A stretch of 64,000 nucleotides of DNA, from positions 234,405-298,404 of the forward strand of contig NZ_JABBNC010000006.1 of NCBI RefSeq assembly GCF_012933445.1, read 5' to 3'. The notes below the pieces were generated by a model. The model was not told where the DNA came from and made no database searches. It worked only from the letters and a program-made list of their open reading frames with translations. Source of the DNA: Actinoplanes sp. TBRC 11911. GTDB taxonomy: Bacteria; Actinomycetota; Actinomycetes; Mycobacteriales; Micromonosporaceae. Shown in pieces: positions 45,751 through 54,107 of this stretch. The position numbers were made by a program, and so were the translations under genes. Position 1 is the stretch's first letter; every line of letters starts with the position of its first letter.

Positions 45751-47409
45751 ATGGACACACCGATGCTGGCGCGAATCCGGCAGGGCATGATCGGCGCGGG
45801 GCAGGTGCTCGACGGGCCGTACGGGCCGCGGCGGATCACGTACGCCGATTTCACCGCCTCGGGGCAGGCGCTGGACTTCATCGAGGACTTCATCCGCGAG
45901 CAGGTGCTGAGCCGGTACGCCAACACGCACACCGAGGCGTCGGCGACCGGCGCCCAAACCGGGTCGTTGCGGGAGGAAGCGCGCACGATCATCCACGACG
46001 CGGTCGGCGGCGGGCCGGACGACGTCGTGATCTTCTGCGGCTCCGGGGCCACCGGCGCGGTCAGCAAGCTGGTCGGCATCCTGGGCATCCGTATCCCGGA
46101 GGGGCTCGACGATCGGTATCGGCTGCGGGCGCACATCCCGCGATCGGAACGGCCGGTCGTCTTCGTCGGGCCGTACGAACATCACTCCAACGAGCTCCCC
46201 TGGCGCGAGTCGATCGCCGACGTCGTCGAGATCGAACTGGACGCCGGCGGTCATGTCGACCTGCGTTCGCTGCGAAATGCCCTGATTGCGTACGCCGATC
46301 GGCCGTTGCGCATCGGGAGCTTCTCGGCCGCCTCGAACGTCACGGGAGTGCTCACCGACACGGTGAGTATCTCCCGGCTCCTGCGGGAACACGGAGCGCT
46401 GTCGGTGTGGGACTACGCGGCGGCCGGCCCGTACGTGCCGATCACGATGACGGACAAGGACGCGATCTTGCTGTCGCCGCACAAGTTCGTGGGCGGCCCG
46501 CAGACCCCCGGCGTGCTGGTGGTGAACCGGCACGTGATGAAGAACCGGGTGCCGGTCGTCCCGGGCGGCGGCACGGTGGAGTTCGTCGATCCGACCGGCC
46601 ACCGGTACCTCGACGATCCGGTGGCGCGCGAGGAGGGCGGCACCCCCGCGATCGTCGAGTCGATCCGGGCCGGGTTGGCGTTTTCGGTCAAGCAGGCGGT
46701 CGGCACCGAGCTGATCGGCGTCCGCGAGCGGCAGCTGTGGGAGCGGTTGCGCGCCCGCTGGAGCACCGAGGACGGCATCGACATCCTGGGTTCGCTCGAC
46801 GCGGATCGCCTGCCCATCGTCTCTTTCCAGGTACGCCACGGCGACGTCCCGCTGCACCACAATTTCGTGGCGGCGCTGCTCAACGACCTGTTCGGGATCC
46901 AGGCGCGCAGCGGGTGCTCGTGCGCCGGACCGTACGGGCATCGTCTGCTCGGCATCGACGACGCCCGCTCGCGCGAGTTCCGCGGCGAGATCGTCGAGGG
47001 CTGGGAGGGCATCAAGCCGGGCTGGACCCGGGTGAACCTGGCCTATTTTCTTTCGGACACGACGGTCGGCTATCTGCTCGAGGCGGTCGCGCTGATCTCC
47101 CGGTACGGGGCACGGTTGTTGCCGGACTATCGGTTCGATCCGCATACCGGGCGGTGGACGCATGCCGGGTTCGCGGCGTCGCGGCTGCGGCTGGCGGATT
47201 TGCGGCTGAACCAGGACGGCACGGTTCCGGTGTTCCCCGGCCGGCCGGTGCTGGGCGAGGACGTGCTGGCCACCTATCTGGACGAGGCGCGGCGGATGAT
47301 GGAGAGCCGTCCCGACCCGGCCGACGGCGTACATCTGGAATTGCCGCCGGCGTTCGAGAAGCTGCGCTGGTTCCTGCTGCCGGACCAGTGCCTCGCGCGC
47401 ATGCGTTAA
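45751..47409 (+). CDS. Class V aminotransferase / cysteine desulfurase-like PLP enzyme
   Basis: 552 residues, longer than usual (about 400) for the family. The PLP-binding stretch [18 protein letters not shown] supplies the Schiff-base lysine, and the N-terminal half has [18 protein letters not shown] and [15 protein letters not shown], typical of NifS-like enzymes. The C-terminal 140 residues form an extra region. A cysteine-containing loop ([13 protein letters not shown]) may act in sulfur transfer. Substrate is unknown; desulfurase or isopenicillin-N-epimerase-like activity are options. Confidence 0.85.
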   Translation: MDTPMLARIRQGMIGAGQVLDGPYGPRRITYADFTASGQALDFIEDFIREQVLSRYANTHTEASATGAQTGSLREEARTIIHDAVGGGPDDVVIFCGSGATGAVSKLVGILGIRIPEGLDDRYRLRAHIPRSERPVVFVGPYEHHSNELPWRESIADVVEIELDAGGHVDLRSLRNALIAYADRPLRIGSFSAASNVTGVLTDTVSISRLLREHGALSVWDYAAAGPYVPITMTDKDAILLSPHKFVGGPQTPGVLVVNRHVMKNRVPVVPGGGTVEFVDPTGHRYLDDPVAREEGGTPAIVESIRAGLAFSVKQAVGTELIGVRERQLWERLRARWSTEDGIDILGSLDADRLPIVSFQVRHGDVPLHHNFVAALLNDLFGIQARSGCSCAGPYGHRLLGIDDARSREFRGEIVEGWEGIKPGWTRVNLAYFLSDTTVGYLLEAVALISRYGARLLPDYRFDPHTGRWTHAGFAASRLRLADLRLNQDGTVPVFPGRPVLGEDVLATYLDEARRMMESRPDPADGVHLELPPAFEKLRWFLLPDQCLARMR

Positions 47410-47449
47410 TCGCGTCGCGCCCTTGTGGATGCGGCGTTAGCCTGACGCC

Positions 47450-48046
47450 GTGGATTCACGGGACGGGATTTCACCCCGAGCTGGTGAGCTGGTTGTCCGG
47501 CACGAGCGGGACGGGGATCACGCTGCCGTCCGGGAGGTTCACGCCCGGGCATTCGGGGACGGCGATCGGGTTCCCCGGCTTGTCGATTCGCTGCGGGAGG
47601 CTAGGGCGTCGCTTGGGCCGCTGTCGCTTGTCGCTGTCGTCGGGGATCGCGTCGTGGGCCACGTGATGCTCAGCGCCTGTCGACTGGACGCGCTGCCGCG
47701 GCTCGTGGATGTGTTCTCGCTGTCGCCGCTCGGTGTGCTGCCGGAGTTTCAGGGCCGGGGAATCGGCACTCGGCTCGTGGCAAGCGCCCTCGCCGAAGCC
47801 GACGGCTCGCGTATCCCCTTGGTGTTCCTCGAGGGTTCGCCGCATTACTACGGCAAGCGGGGCTTCGCCGACGCCACCGCGGCGGGGTTTCGTCCGCCGA
47901 CACTGTGCTACCCGCCCGGGACGTTTCAGGTTGCCAAGCTGTCCGCGTACGAGGAATGGATGGTGGGCACGTTTGTGTATTCCGACGTTTTCTGGGCCCA
48001 TGATTGCGTGGGGCTCCGGGGTGAGCGTCTCGCGTCAGCTCTCTGA
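47450..48046 (+). CDS. GNAT-family N-acetyltransferase (YhbS-like)
   Basis: 198 residues from a GTG at 47450. The acetyl-CoA loop LGVLPEFQGRGIGTRLV and the C-terminal PHYYGKRGFADATAAGF match the YhbS subgroup; FSLSPLGVLPEFQGRG is its diagnostic stretch. It follows the aminotransferase gene by 40 bp and may be cotranscribed. Its end overlaps the convergent SMI1/KNR4-like remnant. Substrate unknown. Confidence 0.85.
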   Translation: MDSRDGISPRAGELVVRHERDGDHAAVREVHARAFGDGDRVPRLVDSLREARASLGPLSLVAVVGDRVVGHVMLSACRLDALPRLVDVFSLSPLGVLPEFQGRGIGTRLVASALAEADGSRIPLVFLEGSPHYYGKRGFADATAAGFRPPTLCYPPGTFQVAKLSAYEEWMVGTFVYSDVFWAHDCVGLRGERLASAL

Positions 48047-48303
48047 GACGGCCTCGGTCTCGGCCCATTCCAGTTCGCCTTCCGGGGTCACCTCGGCCTG
48101 GAAGATCGGGGTGTCCACGTCATAGCCGGCGAAGCGCCGCCCCCGGCGCTCGGCATAACCGACCAGCGCCGGGCGACCGCAGCCTCGACCTCGGCGATCC
48201 GGGCGTCGGAGGCGGGCGGACGAATCTCCGCCGCCGAGGCCGGCGCATTCCGGCGCAACCATTCCGCGATGTCGCGCCAGAGCGCCGCCACCTCACCAGC
48301 CAT
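48035..48303 (-). pseudogene. SMI1/KNR4 (SUKH)-like gene remnant with internal deletion
   Basis: The frame from ATG 48303 gives MAGEVAALWRDIAEWLRRNAPASAAEIRPPASDARIAEVEAAVA, the usual start of actinomycete SMI1/KNR4 proteins. The sequence then continues sensibly only in another frame as ALVGYAERRGRRFAGYDVDTPIFQAEVTPEGELEWAETE, a typical C-terminal end of the same family. Roughly 80-100 central residues are missing, consistent with an internal deletion. SUKH proteins are often immunity proteins, so this may be a lost immunity gene. It starts 26 bp after the Rpn-like gene. Confidence 0.6.
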
Positions 48304-48328
48304 CTCGGCGGCGCAGCGGAATGGCTAG

Positions 48329-49249
48329 TTACTCGTCGGAGCGCAGCTCCGCCAAGGTCGCGCCGGCGACGATGCGAGCGATGTTCCCGTCGTGGTCGCG
48401 CTCGGCCAGCCGCCGGGCGAGGTCGTCCAGGTCGGTGAGCTCGCCGAATCGCGCCCGCAACAGCGCCCGCATCCCGTCGGCGTGGCCCTGCTCCAAGCCC
48501 TGCTCGCGACCCTGTTCCCGGCCCTGTTCCAGCCCTTGCTCGTGGCCTTGCTCGCGGTTTCGGCGAGCGATCTCGCGGCCCGATTCCGTTTGCTCGAGAA
48601 CGTCGTTCATGCCTCTCCTTCGCAATGCTTCAAGAACCTGGACCGCGAGCGAACCTCCCACGAGCATACCCAGCTCGACCTGGACCAGCCGTTCCTCGAA
48701 CGCGCTGGTCGCGGCGATCCGATCGACCACCCGCTCCACGAGGTCACCCGGCGGTTTCTGCGACCACAAAGCCAGCGGCGCCAGCGGGCTGGCCAGCAGC
48801 ACACCGGGGTTGAGATCGTCGGGCACGTTGATCGACCGGTAATCGAGCCGGACCTGGTCACGGCTGAAACGGCCCGGATATCCCCTGCCCAGCGGCCAGA
48901 GCACGAACTGATGGATCCGGTGATCCGAGCGGCGGTACTTGAGCGCCATCGACGCCCAGTAGGCCACCATCCGCTCCTCGAAATCCTCGGTGCGCTGCAC
49001 CTGGATCTCCACGTGATAAATGTCGGTCGGCACGTCATGACCGAACCGCACCACGAACACCTTGTCCTGCTGGCGGCTACGTTGCCTCGGCTGCTCGGTC
49101 GGCCCGTCGAGGATCACCTCCGCACCGTCGAGTTGCGCGCCACACAACAGCTGTAGCGCCTCCCGCGGATGCGCCTCCAGCAGCGCCTTGTACAAGCCGT
49201 CGAAATCGCGGGCCGGCGCCGCCCGCGGGACTGCTGTCTCGGGGGACAC
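48329..49249 (-). CDS. Rpn-like PD-(D/E)XK nuclease family protein
   Basis: 306 residues from a GTG preceded by AAAGGAGG. The N-terminal part has IYHVEIQVQRTEDFEERMVAYWASMALKY, where ExQ follows the pattern of the Rpn/transposase-related PD-(D/E)XK nucleases, and FDGLYKALLEAHPREALQLL near the start is characteristic. The C-terminus has about eight tripeptide repeats of EQG/EQGR, then a helical tail typical of this family. Such proteins promote RecA-independent recombination in E. coli or act in defence; that role here is inference. It is followed by an SMI1/KNR4 remnant. Confidence 0.78.
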   Translation of the reverse strand: MSPETAVPRAAPARDFDGLYKALLEAHPREALQLLCGAQLDGAEVILDGPTEQPRQRSRQQDKVFVVRFGHDVPTDIYHVEIQVQRTEDFEERMVAYWASMALKYRRSDHRIHQFVLWPLGRGYPGRFSRDQVRLDYRSINVPDDLNPGVLLASPLAPLALWSQKPPGDLVERVVDRIAATSAFEERLVQVELGMLVGGSLAVQVLEALRRRGMNDVLEQTESGREIARRNREQGHEQGLEQGREQGREQGLEQGHADGMRALLRARFGELTDLDDLARRLAERDHDGNIARIVAGATLAELRSDE

Positions 49250-49424
49250 TGTTCCTCCTTTTCCGCGCCTGCGATCGGCGCGGAGGACAGCTTCCCGCAC
49301 GGCATGACAACTAGTCAAGAGACAGGTTGTCCAATGCCCCATGTTTGTCGCGAATCCGGGCTCCAGCCGAAAATGTCGTACCCCTCCGGCATCATCTCCG
49401 GCACCACAAAGGACGGAGTTGGTC

Positions 49425-49793
49425 ATGGCCCAGGTGATCGTGCGCGACGAGACGATGGCCGGGCGCGCCATCGGTGAGGTGGTGCTGCCGGGGCTGCCCG
49501 AGCGGATCACCGCGCGCGAGCTGGTGCGCCTGCGGGTGCGCGAAGAGGTGGCGCGGTTCAACGCCGCTCCGGCTCGGCCCGACACCTTCGGCGGGCTGGT
49601 GCGGCCGAGCGATCCCGCCAGGTCCCGGGTGGACTGGGAGGCGCAGGCCGAGATCGCCTGCGCCGGGTTCGGGCGCAACGCGTACGTGATGATCGTCGGT
49701 GATCGGCAGGTCGAGGATCTCGACGAGGTCATCGACCTGGAGCAGGCGCACGCCGTGTCGTTCATCCGGCTGACTCCGCTGGTCGGTGGCTGA
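49425..49793 (+). CDS. Uncharacterised 122-residue protein, partner of DUF4132-like gene
   Basis: 122 residues, no membrane segment. It opens VIVRDETMAGRAIGEVVLPGLPERITARELVRLRVREEV and later has an acidic VEDLDEVIDL stretch. I do not recognise a family. AAGGACGGAG gives a good ribosome site. Its stop overlaps the ATG of the DUF4132-like gene (TGATG), so it is translationally coupled and probably works with it. Confidence 0.75.
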   Translation: MAQVIVRDETMAGRAIGEVVLPGLPERITARELVRLRVREEVARFNAAPARPDTFGGLVRPSDPARSRVDWEAQAEIACAGFGRNAYVMIVGDRQVEDLDEVIDLEQAHAVSFIRLTPLVGG

Positions 49794-52042
49794 TGAGCGA
49801 CCTGCTCGCCGACGAGATCCTGCACGGCCGGTCCGGGGCGGCGCTCGGTGCTCAGACACCGGAGGTTCGCCGGGCGACTCTGCGGCTCATTCACGAGCAC
49901 GTGGTGGCGCACGACTCGCCACGGTTCGCCGGTTACGGACGCCATTTCGCCATCGATCACCTGCGTACCGCCTGGACCCGGGCCGACCTGGAGTGGGCGC
50001 TCGACCTGCTGCTCGCCGCCGGTCCGCGCGAGACCCTCTCGGACGCCCCGTTCTGGGTGCCCGCGCTGATCGCCGGCGCCCTCGACCAGGCCGAGCTGGA
50101 GGGGTTGGAAGGCCGGTTGGACGCCGTGTTCGGGGCCCTGCGCGACAACCCCCGGGTGCCGCCGGATGATCGGCGCCGGCTGACGTGGATCGTCGGCGCA
50201 CCGCTGCGCCGGTTCGCCGGCCCCGACGCACCCGCCGAGATTCACGACCTTTTCCGGTACGCCTCGGGCCTGTCCAAGCCGGTCCCGTCCCGGTCGTGGC
50301 TCCGGGTGGCCGACGAGAAGCTGGCCGCCTCGCCACGAGCACGCGACGCCGTGACAAAGGTCCTCGACGCTCACCGGAACCCGGCGAGCTCGGCGTACGA
50401 CTATGACGACTCGTTGCTGCGCGGGCTGATCTGGCTGCAGTCGCGCACGGCGGGCGACGAAAGCACCGCGCTGCTCGCCGACGTCGCCTCCGTCGTGGCG
50501 ACGCCCGTCCGGCGGGGTGGCGCGGAGATGGTCACGCCGATGGCCGCGACGGCGATCGTCGAGGTGCTCGCGACGCGTCCGGGCGACGCACCGGTCCGTG
50601 CGCTGGCCCGGCTGAGTCTGACCGTGCGCAGCCGGCTGCTGCTGCCGCGGGTCCGCGCGGCCCTGGACCGGATCGGCCGCGAGCGTGGCTGGGCGCCCGG
50701 CGAGGCGCTCGAGCTCGCGGTGGACGACCACGAGCTCGACCGCGACGGCCGCCGCACCTGGCCGCTGGGCGACGGTGCGGCGGGCATGGTCGAGGTTGCC
50801 GGCGGCAAGGCGCGCCTACGCGCGTACCGGGACGGGGTGGTTCTTCGCACCGTGCCACCCGCGTGGAAGGACGCGCTGGCCGAGGCGCGCGCCACCGTCA
50901 CCGAGATCAACAAGTCGCTCGCCGTCGAGCGGCTGCGGGTGGAGGGGCTGTTCTCCCAGGACCGGTTCTGGGAGTGGGCGACCTGGGTGCGGCGCTATCT
51001 GGAGCACCCGATCACCGGGGTCACCGCGCGGTCACTGATCTGGCAGGCGTCTCCGGACGGCGCGAGCTGGACGTCCGGGATTCCCGAGCGGACCACCGAC
51101 GGCTGGACACTGTCCGATATGGACGCTCTGCCCGGCGCGGGCTGGCGGGTGCGGCTCTGGCATCCGGCCACCGCCGGGACGGCCGAGGTGGCCCGGTGGC
51201 GCGGCCGGGTGATCACGGCGAACCTGCGGCAGCCGGTCAAGCAGGCGTTTCGCGAGGTCTACCCGTTGACGCCGGCGGAGGAGGAGACACGGATCTACTC
51301 GAACCGGTTCGCGGCGCACATCCTGTACTACCGGCAGACGGCCGCGCTGATGCGCGAGCGCGGCTGGGCCAGCAACTATTTGGGCCCTTGGGACGGCGGT
51401 TACTGCGGCGAGGCCAAGAAGGAGCTGGGCGGTGGTGAGTGGCAGGCCGTCTTCCTCCACGACTGGGTGGAGTCGAGCACCTGGGAGCAGGTGTATTGCG
51501 CGACCGACCAGGTCCGGTTCGGCCGGCGGGACGGCCGCGCGTGGGCGCCGGTCGAGCTGAGCGAGGTGCCGCCGCTGGTGTTCAGCGAGGCGATGCGCGA
51601 CGTGGACCTGTTCGTCGGCGTGACCTCGATCGCCGCCGATGACGCGTGGCAGGATCGCGGCGAGGACCGGTTCCACGACTACTGGGCGAGCGCGTCGTTC
51701 GGCGAGCTGACCGGGCGCGGGGAAATGCGCCGGGACGCGCTGGAACGGCTGCTGCCCCGGCTCGCGATCGGCCCCCGGTGCGAACTACGGGACCGCTTCC
51801 TGCGGGTGGCGGGCACGCTCGGGGCGTACCGGATCCATCTCGGCTCGGGCAACATCCTGATGGAGCCGGACGACGCCTATCTGTGCATCGTCGCGGACCG
51901 GGGGCCGGCCAAGAAGCTCAGCCTGCCGTTCGACGACGATCCGGTGCTGTCGGTGATCCTGTCCAAGGCCGTCATGCTCGCCGCGGACGACCGGATCACC
52001 GACCCCACCATCACGCGGCAGCTGCGCCGGAGCCGCCTATGA
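49793..52042 (+). CDS. Large DUF4132-like protein
   Basis: 749 residues, cytoplasmic. The long N-terminal part is helical and repeat-like (residues 1-350). The middle carries KQAFREVYPLTPAEEETRIYSNRFAAHILYYRQTAALMRERGW, and the C-terminal end reads IHLGSGNILMEPDDAYLCIVADRG and DPVLSVILSKAVMLAADDRITDPTI, matching proteins annotated DUF4132 and its C-terminal companion domain. The family includes MolR-type proteins of unsettled function, often encoded with small partners. It is coupled to the 122-residue gene upstream. No catalytic motif is evident to me. Confidence 0.7.
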   Translation: MSDLLADEILHGRSGAALGAQTPEVRRATLRLIHEHVVAHDSPRFAGYGRHFAIDHLRTAWTRADLEWALDLLLAAGPRETLSDAPFWVPALIAGALDQAELEGLEGRLDAVFGALRDNPRVPPDDRRRLTWIVGAPLRRFAGPDAPAEIHDLFRYASGLSKPVPSRSWLRVADEKLAASPRARDAVTKVLDAHRNPASSAYDYDDSLLRGLIWLQSRTAGDESTALLADVASVVATPVRRGGAEMVTPMAATAIVEVLATRPGDAPVRALARLSLTVRSRLLLPRVRAALDRIGRERGWAPGEALELAVDDHELDRDGRRTWPLGDGAAGMVEVAGGKARLRAYRDGVVLRTVPPAWKDALAEARATVTEINKSLAVERLRVEGLFSQDRFWEWATWVRRYLEHPITGVTARSLIWQASPDGASWTSGIPERTTDGWTLSDMDALPGAGWRVRLWHPATAGTAEVARWRGRVITANLRQPVKQAFREVYPLTPAEEETRIYSNRFAAHILYYRQTAALMRERGWASNYLGPWDGGYCGEAKKELGGGEWQAVFLHDWVESSTWEQVYCATDQVRFGRRDGRAWAPVELSEVPPLVFSEAMRDVDLFVGVTSIAADDAWQDRGEDRFHDYWASASFGELTGRGEMRRDALERLLPRLAIGPRCELRDRFLRVAGTLGAYRIHLGSGNILMEPDDAYLCIVADRGPAKKLSLPFDDDPVLSVILSKAVMLAADDRITDPTITRQLRRSRL

Positions 52043-52048
52043 GGCCGT

Positions 52049-52354
52049 TCACCAGGACGCCTTGTGGACGCCGGGCAGCTCGCCGTTGCGGGCCATGTCA
52101 CGGAAGCGGATGCGGGAGAGCCCGAAGCGGCTGAGCACCCCGCGCGGCCGTCCGTCGACCATGTCGCGGTTGCGGCGCCGGGCCGGGCTGGAGTCCCGGG
52201 GCAGGGCGCCGAGGCGGCGCACGGCCTCGGCGCGGACGTCCGGCGCGGTGGCCGGGGCGGAGATCAGGCGCTTGAGTTCGGCGCGGCGCTCGAAGTGGCG
52301 GGCGCTGAGCTCGGCGCGCCGCTTCTCGCGTTCGACCAGGGCACGGCGGGCCAT
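52049..52354 (-). CDS. rpsN: Zinc-independent 30S ribosomal protein S14
   Basis: 101 residues, the long form of uS14 without CxxC zinc ribbons: [64 protein letters not shown]. In actinomycetes this paralogue replaces the zinc-binding form when zinc is scarce and is repressed by Zur. A Zur-like box lies upstream at 52421-52435, shared with the divergent YciC-like gene. A tiny frame overlaps its start as TGATG. Confidence 0.93.
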   Translation of the reverse strand: MARRALVEREKRRAELSARHFERRAELKRLISAPATAPDVRAEAVRRLGALPRDSSPARRRNRDMVDGRPRGVLSRFGLSRIRFRDMARNGELPGVHKASW

Positions 52355-52404
52355 CAGCGGCCCTCCCGGTCCGGGGCGGGGATCACGTCACAGAGAAAAG
52401 GCAT
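52354..52404 (-). CDS. Possible 16-residue leader peptide before rpsN
   Basis: From ATG 52404 the frame encodes [16 protein letters not shown] and stops in a TGATG overlap with rpsN. The rpsN ribosome site GGGAGG lies inside it. It may be a leader that couples translation, or chance. It begins 17 bp after the Zur-like box, so it could only be a leader if transcription starts upstream of it. Confidence 0.3.
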   Translation of the reverse strand: MPFLCDVIPAPDREGR

Positions 52405-52420
52405 GCCGTCAACTTTACAA

Positions 52421-52435
52421 TGAAAATCATTTCCA
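52421..52435. promoter_or_regulatory. Zur-like box
   Basis: TGAAAATCATTTCCA is an imperfect palindrome close to the actinomycete Zur consensus (TGAAAATGATTTTCA). It lies between the divergent rpsN and YciC-like genes, exactly where Zur would repress both under zinc sufficiency. Confidence 0.8.
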
Positions 52436-52448
52436 ACAACATGGGGGG

Positions 52449-53675
52449 ATGACCTCCCTTCCCCGCGTCACCGTGCTCGCCGGCTTCTCCGCCGCGGCCA
52501 CCAACGCCGTCGCCCGCAGCCTGCTGGTCACCGACCCGACGCTCGTGCTCGTCACGCACGACCTCACGGACGTCCGCGACGGCGTGGTCCGCCGCACGGT
52601 CCGCACGGCCGACGAGATCCTCGAGCAGGACCGCACCGACCTGGTGCACGGCTGCGTCTCCTGCACGCTGCGCGAGGACGTCCTGCCCACGCTGGCCCGG
52701 CTGAGCCGCCGGCGGCCGGGCGGCGACATCCTTCTCGCACTGCCGCCCGCCATCGAGCCGGAGGCGGTCGCCGCGGCCTGCGCGATCTCCACCGTCGACG
52801 GCGTGCGCCTCACCGACCTGGTGTCCTTCGACTCGTTCGTCACCGTCGTGGAGGCCGCCCGGTTCACCGACGACCTGGTCAGCAGCGACGATCTGGCCGA
52901 TCGCGGGCTGCACGCGGCCGGCAACGACGAGCGCGGCGTCGCGGACGTGCTCACCCGCCAGGTCGAGTTCGCCGACACCCTCGTGGTGTGGAGCCACCCG
53001 GACGCGGACGAGCGCGACCGCCTCACCGCCGTCCTGCACCGGCTCGCGCCGTGGGCGGTCCAGGTCCGGGTGGGCGACACCCCGGCCGTGGACTGCTACG
53101 CGCTCGCCACGCGGCTGCTGCGCAGCGGACGCCACCAGCCCGCCATGCCCGGGATGCTCGGCCGGGCCATGGAGGGCTACCCGATCGGCGTGCACGATCC
53201 CGCCGGCGAGCACGGCGTCAACGCGATGCTGTTCACCAGCCGGCGCCCGTTCCACCCGCAGCGGCTGCACGACGCGCTGGACGACCTCACCAGCGAGGCG
53301 CTGCGCGGCCGGGGGCAACTGTGGATCGCCAGCCAGCCGGCGACCGCGATCGCCTGGGAGTCCGCGGGCGGCGGGTTGCTGCTCGGCAACCTCGGGCACT
53401 GGCTGGCGGCGCTGCCCCGGGACCGCTGGGAGGAGGCGAGCGACATGCGGCGCCTGGCCGCCGACGCGGACTGGGATCCCTATCACGGCGACCGCAGGAC
53501 GATGCTGTCCTTCGTCGGGTTCGGCCTGGACACGGACGCGATGACGGCGTTGCTGAGCGCCAGCCTGCTCACCGACGCGGAGATCGCCGAGGGCGCGGAG
53601 GGCTGGCGCGACCTGCCGGACCCGTTCGCCGACTTCTTCCCGCTCCACGAGGCCGTGGCCCCGCCCGCGAGATGA
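52449..53675 (+). CDS. YciC-like COG0523 protein (zinc-starvation metallochaperone candidate)
   Basis: 408 residues. HGCVSCTLRED near residue 75 is the metal-binding CxxC-type motif of COG0523 proteins, and the C-terminal half has SRRPFHPQRLHDALDDL and DRRTMLSFVGFG, typical of the CobW C-domain. The usual P-loop lysine is missing: GFSAAATNAVARSL stands where GxxGxGKT is expected, so GTP binding may be lost or altered, as I recall for some actinomycete YciC proteins. It begins 14 bp after the Zur-like box. A role in zinc allocation during starvation is inferred. Confidence 0.85.
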   Translation: MTSLPRVTVLAGFSAAATNAVARSLLVTDPTLVLVTHDLTDVRDGVVRRTVRTADEILEQDRTDLVHGCVSCTLREDVLPTLARLSRRRPGGDILLALPPAIEPEAVAAACAISTVDGVRLTDLVSFDSFVTVVEAARFTDDLVSSDDLADRGLHAAGNDERGVADVLTRQVEFADTLVVWSHPDADERDRLTAVLHRLAPWAVQVRVGDTPAVDCYALATRLLRSGRHQPAMPGMLGRAMEGYPIGVHDPAGEHGVNAMLFTSRRPFHPQRLHDALDDLTSEALRGRGQLWIASQPATAIAWESAGGGLLLGNLGHWLAALPRDRWEEASDMRRLAADADWDPYHGDRRTMLSFVGFGLDTDAMTALLSASLLTDAEIAEGAEGWRDLPDPFADFFPLHEAVAPPAR

Positions 53676-53682
53676 TCGGACG

Positions 53683-54072
53683 ATGGAGGTACTGAGTAGC
53701 CGTATCCTGCTGCGCCCGTCCGACCTCGCACGCAGCCGTCGCTTCTACCGGGACGTGCTCGGGCTCGCGGTCCACCGCGAGTTCGGGCCGCCGGAGAATC
53801 CGGGGCTGGTCTTCTACCTGGGCCAGGGGTTCCTGGAGGTGTCCGGCGGCTCGCGCGACGAGCCGGCCGGACCGGTCCGGCTCTGGCTGCAGGTCCGCGA
53901 CGTCCGCGCCGAGCATATGCGTCTCGTCGCGGCGGACGTGCCGGTCACGCGCGAACCCCGGCAGGAGCCGTGGGGACTGGTCGAGATGTGGATCGAGGAC
54001 CCGGACGGCGTCCGGATCGTGCTGGTCGAGGTCCCGGCGGATCACCCGCTGCGACGTGACACCCGGCGATGA
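53683..54072 (+). CDS. VOC-family (glyoxalase/bleomycin resistance fold) protein
   Basis: 129 residues with paired beta-alpha-beta modules: SSRILLRPSDLARSRRFYRDVLGL and the C-terminal WGLVEMWIEDPDGVRIVLVEVP. The latter contains the EDPDG signature of VOC proteins with a metal-binding glutamate. Family activities include dioxygenases, isomerases and antibiotic sequestration. It starts 7 bp after the YciC-like stop and may be cotranscribed under Zur. Function not assignable. Confidence 0.85.
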   Translation: MEVLSSRILLRPSDLARSRRFYRDVLGLAVHREFGPPENPGLVFYLGQGFLEVSGGSRDEPAGPVRLWLQVRDVRAEHMRLVAADVPVTREPRQEPWGLVEMWIEDPDGVRIVLVEVPADHPLRRDTRR

Positions 54073-54107
54073 GCAAACTTGTCGTACCCGGCCAGTAGGT
54101 TATCGGC

